Positions 59,646-64,000 of a DNA stretch of 64,000 nucleotides are shown here, piece after piece (the stretch's first letter is position 1; each line of letters starts with the position of its first letter). The notes under the pieces were generated by a model. The model was not told where the DNA came from, ran no database searches, and worked only from the letters and a program-made list of their open reading frames with translations. The stretch lies in the NCBI RefSeq assembly GCF_008801925.2, contig NZ_CP062804.1, positions 62,001-126,000 of the forward strand. Reading direction: 5' to 3'. A program made the position numbers and the translations under genes. The DNA comes from Cupriavidus basilensis (lineage in GTDB: Bacteria > Pseudomonadota > Gammaproteobacteria > Burkholderiales > Burkholderiaceae).

Positions 59646-61244
59646 TCAAGCACCGCTCCAGGCCTCCCGGTTGATCCCCGCCACCGGCGCGCGGCGTGGC
59701 GCCTGCGTGCGCGCCAGATGCTCCAGCGCGGGTTCGATCACCTCCGCCAGCTTGTGGAAGGCCGGCGCGATCTCGTCGTCCGGCACGCAGGCATACCCCA
59801 GCAGCAAGCCCTGGTTGGTCGCCCGCGCGGGGTCCGCGAAATAGCGCGACAGCGGCCGCGTCGACAAGCCCTGGGTACGCGCCGCCATGCTGATGCCGAG
59901 GTCGTCGGCGCCCGGCGGCAGGTGGATCACCATGTGCAGCCCGGCTTCATGCGTGGAGGTGGGCCAGTCCGCGCCCAGGCGCGTGGCGATGGCCTCGCGC
60001 AGCAGCCCCTGGCGCTGCGCGTAGCGCTGGCGCATGCGGCGGATATGCGTGGCGTAATGCCCCTCCTCGATAAAGTCGGCCAGCACCGCCTGCTGCACCA
60101 GCTGCCCCTCGCGGAACAGCTCCGACAGCCCGGTCGCGAAATGCGGCGCCAGCGGCTTGGGCAGCACCATGAAGCCCATGCGCAGGCCGGGGAACAGCGT
60201 CTTGGAAAACGTGCCCATGTAGATCACGCGGTCATGCTCATCCAGCCCCTGCAGCGAGGCAAGCGGGCGCCCCTCGAAGCGGAATTCGCTGTCGTAGTCA
60301 TCCTCCACGATCCACGCGCCGCGCTGGCGCGCGTATTCCAGCAGCATGCGCCGGCGCGACAAGCTCATCACCATGCCCAGCGGATATTGGTGTGACGGCG
60401 TGGCAAAGATAAAACGTGGCGGGTTCTGCAGCGTGGCCGCATCCGGGGCAAGGCCTTCGCTGTCCACCGGCACGGGGATGGTCTCGATGCCCGCGCTGTT
60501 GAGCAGGCTGCGCGTGCCCCAGTAGCCGGGGTCTTCCATCCAGGCCTTGTCGCCGACATCGCCCAGCAGCCGCGCGATGAGGTCGATGGCCTGGTGGATG
60601 CCGGTAGTCAGGATGATCTGCTCCGGCTCGCAACGCACCGAGCGCACCAGCCGCAGGTGCTCGGCCAGCACGCGGCGCAGCGGCAGGTAGCCACCGTTGT
60701 GCGCATACGTCAGCAGCTCGGGCTTGGGGGCGCGCCAGTGCTTGTTGAGCAAGCGCGCCCACACCGCGTGCGGAAACAGCGAAACGTCGGGTACGCCGGA
60801 GACGAACGCACCCCATTGGCGATCCGACGCACCAGAATGCGACACCAGATGCTGCCCGCGCCGCGAAAGCGCGAAGCGGTTTGGATTTTGCTGCGCTGCG
60901 AGCACTGGCATGGTGCCACTTTGCGCCCTAACGTTGTGCAATGCACTATGGTCGGGAAAACTCTGCGACACGAAGGTGCCACTTCCGCTGGCTGCGGTGA
61001 CATAGCCCTCTGCCAGCAACTGCTCAAATGCATAAAGCACGGTATTGCGGGAAACCCCTATCTCCTTCGCAAGCAGGCGCGACGCGGGCAGCTTGCTACC
61101 CGCAACCAAAGACCCAGCAAGGATTTCCTGCCGAATGATCTCGTAGAGCTGGCGGTTCATATGCGCGCCGTTTTTATCCGCCGCACCATCCGCGGGCCGC
61201 TCCAGACGCTGCAGCAGCAGCTCCGACAAAATGGTCTCTTTCAA
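59646..61244 (-). CDS. MocR-type regulator (GntR HTH fused to class I aminotransferase)
   Basis: A 532-residue PLP-dependent MocR/PdxR-type regulator. The N-terminal winged helix contains LLAKEIGVSRNTVLYAFEQLLAEGYV; the aminotransferase domain has MEDPGYWGTRSLLNSAG, EDDYDSEFRFEGRPLASLQ and the PLP lysine in YMGTFSKTLFPGLRMG by position. It is divergent from the deacylase gene at 61422 and likely controls it. Effectors of the family are PLP-reactive amines or amino acids, which fits a downstream deacylase and peptide receptor. Confidence 0.9.
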   Translation of the reverse strand: MKETILSELLLQRLERPADGAADKNGAHMNRQLYEIIRQEILAGSLVAGSKLPASRLLAKEIGVSRNTVLYAFEQLLAEGYVTAASGSGTFVSQSFPDHSALHNVRAQSGTMPVLAAQQNPNRFALSRRGQHLVSHSGASDRQWGAFVSGVPDVSLFPHAVWARLLNKHWRAPKPELLTYAHNGGYLPLRRVLAEHLRLVRSVRCEPEQIILTTGIHQAIDLIARLLGDVGDKAWMEDPGYWGTRSLLNSAGIETIPVPVDSEGLAPDAATLQNPPRFIFATPSHQYPLGMVMSLSRRRMLLEYARQRGAWIVEDDYDSEFRFEGRPLASLQGLDEHDRVIYMGTFSKTLFPGLRMGFMVLPKPLAPHFATGLSELFREGQLVQQAVLADFIEEGHYATHIRRMRQRYAQRQGLLREAIATRLGADWPTSTHEAGLHMVIHLPPGADDLGISMAARTQGLSTRPLSRYFADPARATNQGLLLGYACVPDDEIAPAFHKLAEVIEPALEHLARTQAPRRAPVAGINREAWSGA

Positions 61245-61421
61245 AGTGGCCCCGCGTGAAAAGAAAAATATGGATCTATGTATGGTACCAATGATCGGCT
61301 AAGTTTCGACACATCTTGTTTCGATCGTCGTTTTTTTCAACGACGTTTTGCCGATCAGGCCGATTCGATCCTCTCCGGGCACGTTCCAAGCGCGCGCACC
61401 GGACAGCCAGTGGAGCCACTT

Positions 61422-62762
61422 ATGCAACGTCCCACCGCTATGCCCTCTATGCCTGCCACCCCCCCGCTTTCCACCGATGCCATTGCCGCCGCCGTGCGCG
61501 CGCTCGAGCCGTACATGGTGCGTACCTTGTCGGAATTCGTGGCGGCACCCAGCCCCTCCGGGCAGGAACAGCCGGCCGTGGCGTTCATGGAGGGCGCGCT
61601 GCGCGAGCTGGGCCTGGAGCCGGAGCGCATCTACCTGCGCAGCGAGACGTTGAAAGACCTGCCGCTGTTCTCGCCGCCATGCTGCCCGGACGGCGGACGC
61701 TACAACCTGCTGGCCACGCATCGCCCGGCGACGAAGGGCGGCCGCTCCGTGCTGTTCAACGGCCACCTGGACGTGGTGCCAACCGGTCCGGAGTCGATGT
61801 GGCGCCAGTCGCCGTATGCGCCGTTTGTCGAAGACGGCTGGCTGTTCGGCCGCGGTGCGGGCGACATGAAGGCCGGCATCATCTGCACGCTCGCCGCCTA
61901 TAAGGCGCTGAAAGATCTCGGCGTGCAGCCCGCCGGCGCGGTCGGCTTCAATGCCGTGCTCGAAGAAGAGAACACCGGCAACGGCGCGCTGGCTACCGTG
62001 GCCGCGCTCGCCAGCGCGGTGGGCGCGGGCAAGCTGGCCTCGTTCGACACCGTTGTGATTCCCGAGCCGCTGGGCGAGAGCCTGATGAGCGCGCAGATGG
62101 GCGTGTTCTGGATGTTCGTCGAACTCACCGGCCGCCCGGCGCATGCCGCCTACATGACCACCGGCGTGAACCCGGTGGAAGCCGGCATCGAGGTGATGGC
62201 CGACCTGCGCAAGCTCGAGGCCGAATGGAACCTGCCGGAAAACCGCCCCGCCGTGTACCGCGACCACGCGCACCCGATCAACTTCAACCTCGGCCAGATC
62301 CAGGGCGGCGAATGGAATTCGTCGGTGCCCTGCACCTGCACGCTCGGCATTCGCATCGGCTTCTACCCGACCATGAGCGTGACCGATGCCAAGGCGCGCG
62401 TCGAAGCCTGTGTGCGTAGCACGCTGGAGCGCCTGGCCAGCAACCTCACGCTCGAACTCCGCTACGAAGGCTTCCACGCGCCGGGCTGCGAGTTCGATCT
62501 CGATGTGCCCAGCATGCAGGCGCTTGGCGAAGCCCACCGCAAGGTCAATGGCGAAGAGGTGCGGCGTGAAGCCACCACCGCCACCACCGACGCGCGGCAT
62601 TTCCGCCTGATGCTGGATACGCCGGTGACCTGCTACGGCCCGCAGGCCCGCAACATCCATGGCATCGACGAGTCGGTTTCCATCCAGAGCATGGTGCGCG
62701 TTGCCACCACGCTCGCGCAGTTCATGCACGACTGGTGCGGCGTAGAGCCGGTCAGCGCTTGA
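61422..62762 (+). CDS. ArgE/DapE-family M20 deacylase
   Basis: A 446-residue M20 metallo-hydrolase, starting MQRPTAMPSM after GGAG; a longer in-frame start overlaps the divergent promoter region. The metal-site motifs are FNGHLDVVPTGP, RGAGDMKAGIICTLAAY (bridging Asp) and LEEENTGNGALA (catalytic Glu); the dimerisation-domain His is expected near GRPAHAAYM. It removes an acyl group from an N-acylated amino acid or dipeptide. A peptide-type ABC receptor gene starts 65 bases downstream. Confidence 0.9.
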   Translation: MQRPTAMPSMPATPPLSTDAIAAAVRALEPYMVRTLSEFVAAPSPSGQEQPAVAFMEGALRELGLEPERIYLRSETLKDLPLFSPPCCPDGGRYNLLATHRPATKGGRSVLFNGHLDVVPTGPESMWRQSPYAPFVEDGWLFGRGAGDMKAGIICTLAAYKALKDLGVQPAGAVGFNAVLEEENTGNGALATVAALASAVGAGKLASFDTVVIPEPLGESLMSAQMGVFWMFVELTGRPAHAAYMTTGVNPVEAGIEVMADLRKLEAEWNLPENRPAVYRDHAHPINFNLGQIQGGEWNSSVPCTCTLGIRIGFYPTMSVTDAKARVEACVRSTLERLASNLTLELRYEGFHAPGCEFDLDVPSMQALGEAHRKVNGEEVRREATTATTDARHFRLMLDTPVTCYGPQARNIHGIDESVSIQSMVRVATTLAQFMHDWCGVEPVSA

Positions 62763-62827
62763 AGTCCACGCAGCAAATCGTCTTCGCGTATCCGTAGATC
62801 ACGATCACCACCACAGGAAACTGACCG

Positions 62828-64000
62828 ATGAAACACCTCACCCAACACCTGAAAAAGAGCTTTGGTAAAAGCCTGGTGTCGATGGCGCTGGCAACCGCCG
62901 GCCTGGCCCTGGCACCGGCACTGTTGCCCGCGGGCAGCGCGGTTGCGCAGACCGTTGGCGGCACCTTGTCCGGCATCGTGCAACCCGAGCCGCCGATCCT
63001 GATCAGCGCGATGAACTCGCAGGCGCCCACGCAATATGTCGCCGGCAAGATCTACCAGGGCCTGCTCACCTACGGCCCGGACCTCAAGCCGCGCCCGGAG
63101 CTGGCCAAGTCGTGGAAGATCTCGCCCGATGGGCTGACCTACACGTTCGAGCTGCAGAGTGGCGTGAAGTGGCATGACGGCAAGCCCTTCACTTCCGCCG
63201 ACGTCGTGTTCTCGATCGACAAGATGCTGCGCGAAGTGCACGTCCGTACGCGCGCCGTGCTGAACAAGTACATGGAATCGATCCGCGCCGTGAACGACAG
63301 CACGGTCGAGATCAAGCTCAAGGAAGCGTTCCCGCCGTTTATCTCGATGTTCGAGACCGGCACCATGCCGATGATGCCCAAGCACATCTACGACGGCACG
63401 GACTACCGCAACAACCCGGCCAACCAGAAGCCTGTCGGCACCGGCCCCTTCATGTTCAAGGAATGGAAGAAGGGCGCCTATATCAAGCTGGCCAAGAACC
63501 CCAACTACTGGAAGAAGGGCAAGCCCTACCTGGATGAACTGGTGTTCTACGTGATCCCGGACTCGGCCTCGCGCGCGGTGGCTTTCGAGAAGGGCGACGT
63601 GCAGGTGCTGCGCGGCGGCGACGTGGACAACGTGGACGTGAAGCGCCTGCGCGCGCTGCCCAATGTGGAATACACCACCAAGGGCTGGGAGCTGTTCTCG
63701 CCGATGTCGAACCTGTTGATGAACATGCGCAAGCCGCCGTTCAACAACGTCAAGGTACGCGAGGCGGTGATGCACGCGCTCAATCGCAAGATGATCGTGG
63801 ACAACATCTTCTTCGGCATGGGCAAGCCGGCGGTCAGCCCGTTCGCCTCCGCCACGCTGTTCTTCGACAAGAGCACGCCGGTCTATGACTTCAACCTGAA
63901 GAAGGCGCGCGAGCTGATCAAGGAATCCGGCGTCAACGTGGGCCAGTACCCGGTCAAGATCCTGTCGTCATCCTATGGCGCCAACTGGGACCGGCTTGAC
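62828..64000 (+). CDS. Oligopeptide-type ABC substrate-binding protein, 3' end outside window
   Basis: The first 391 residues of an SBP_bac_5 family receptor. The signal peptide ends near GSAVA; then LAKSWKISPDGLTYTFELQSGVKWHDGKPFTSADVVFSI by position, PVGTGPFMFKEWKKG and VREAVMHALNRKMIVDNIFFG. About 130 more residues are expected beyond the edge. It probably forms an operon with the deacylase and with dpp/opp-type permease genes to the right. The ligand may be an acylated amino acid or dipeptide. Confidence 0.92.
   Translation, partial: MKHLTQHLKKSFGKSLVSMALATAGLALAPALLPAGSAVAQTVGGTLSGIVQPEPPILISAMNSQAPTQYVAGKIYQGLLTYGPDLKPRPELAKSWKISPDGLTYTFELQSGVKWHDGKPFTSADVVFSIDKMLREVHVRTRAVLNKYMESIRAVNDSTVEIKLKEAFPPFISMFETGTMPMMPKHIYDGTDYRNNPANQKPVGTGPFMFKEWKKGAYIKLAKNPNYWKKGKPYLDELVFYVIPDSASRAVAFEKGDVQVLRGGDVDNVDVKRLRALPNVEYTTKGWELFSPMSNLLMNMRKPPFNNVKVREAVMHALNRKMIVDNIFFGMGKPAVSPFASATLFFDKSTPVYDFNLKKARELIKESGVNVGQYPVKILSSSYGANWDRLD

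Noticed and set aside
1..64000. CRISPR arrays, tRNA/rRNA genes, insertion sequences, prophage
   Set aside because: No regularly spaced repeats, cloverleaf sequences, transposase/integrase motifs or phage structural genes were seen. The glycine-rich DNA repeats and short tandem repeats do not have spacer structure.

Overview
The window is a high-GC (C/G-ending codons throughout) Gram-negative chromosome segment. It most resembles the Cupriavidus/Ralstonia branch of the Burkholderiales. The evidence is four orphan Bug/TctC-type periplasmic receptors, an OmpC-type general porin, LysR regulators sitting divergently beside catabolic genes, an AtuA-type acyl-CoA module, lutABC with lldP, and adenosylcobalamin-dependent eutBC. 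No rRNA, tRNA, CRISPR array, transposase or prophage gene was found. These assignments come from reading alone, with no database search.

Layout. (1) 1-5367: five co-directional genes that look like a divergent Fap-type functional-amyloid locus: a glycine-rich surface protein cut by the left edge, a small exported protein, a periplasmic C39 peptidase, a larger exported protein, and a coiled-coil plus beta-barrel outer-membrane protein. Both exported proteins between the glycine-rich gene and the barrel gene carry the double-glycine motif that C39 peptidases cleave. (2) 5610-23374: small-molecule catabolism and uptake: DUF1269-like membrane protein, branched-chain amino-acid type receptor, SDR, LysR with AtuA and its partner, Bug receptor, ParB-like lipoprotein, metallo-hydrolase, amn, LysR with D-malate/tartrate dehydrogenase, HD-GYP. 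(3) 23427-31137: ompW, leuA with a leucine-rich leader peptide, an Ig-like lipoprotein, and feoAB with a possible Fur box. (4) 31654-40769: a beta-hydroxyacid dehydrogenase, porin and Bug receptor, then a cluster built around PRPP: a PhnN / AMP-phosphorylase fusion, a MarR regulator, an alpha/beta hydrolase and nadC. The fusion gene and nadC carry the same promoter flanked by the same two operator half-sites. (5) 41036-46789: LysR, acyl-CoA dehydrogenase, Bug receptor, thioesterase and CoA-transferase, an acyl-CoA catabolic cluster. (6) 46832-52837: L-lactate utilisation (lldP, lutABC, LldR-type regulator with operator). (7) 52900-64000: AI-2E-type permease, eutBC, higBA, a frameshifted FAD-linked oxidase, a MetX-like hydrolase, a MocR regulator divergent from an ArgE/DapE-family deacylase, and an oligopeptide-type receptor cut by the right edge.

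Two systems stand out. The first is the Fap-like locus with its GG-motif substrates. The second is the predicted nucleotide-to-PRPP-to-NAD regulon: a single polypeptide that could make ribose-1,5-bisphosphate from AMP and convert it to PRPP, apparently co-regulated with PRPP-consuming nadC. A third point is a dispersed ~270-bp element present twice, whose long hairpin stems differ between the copies by compensatory changes.
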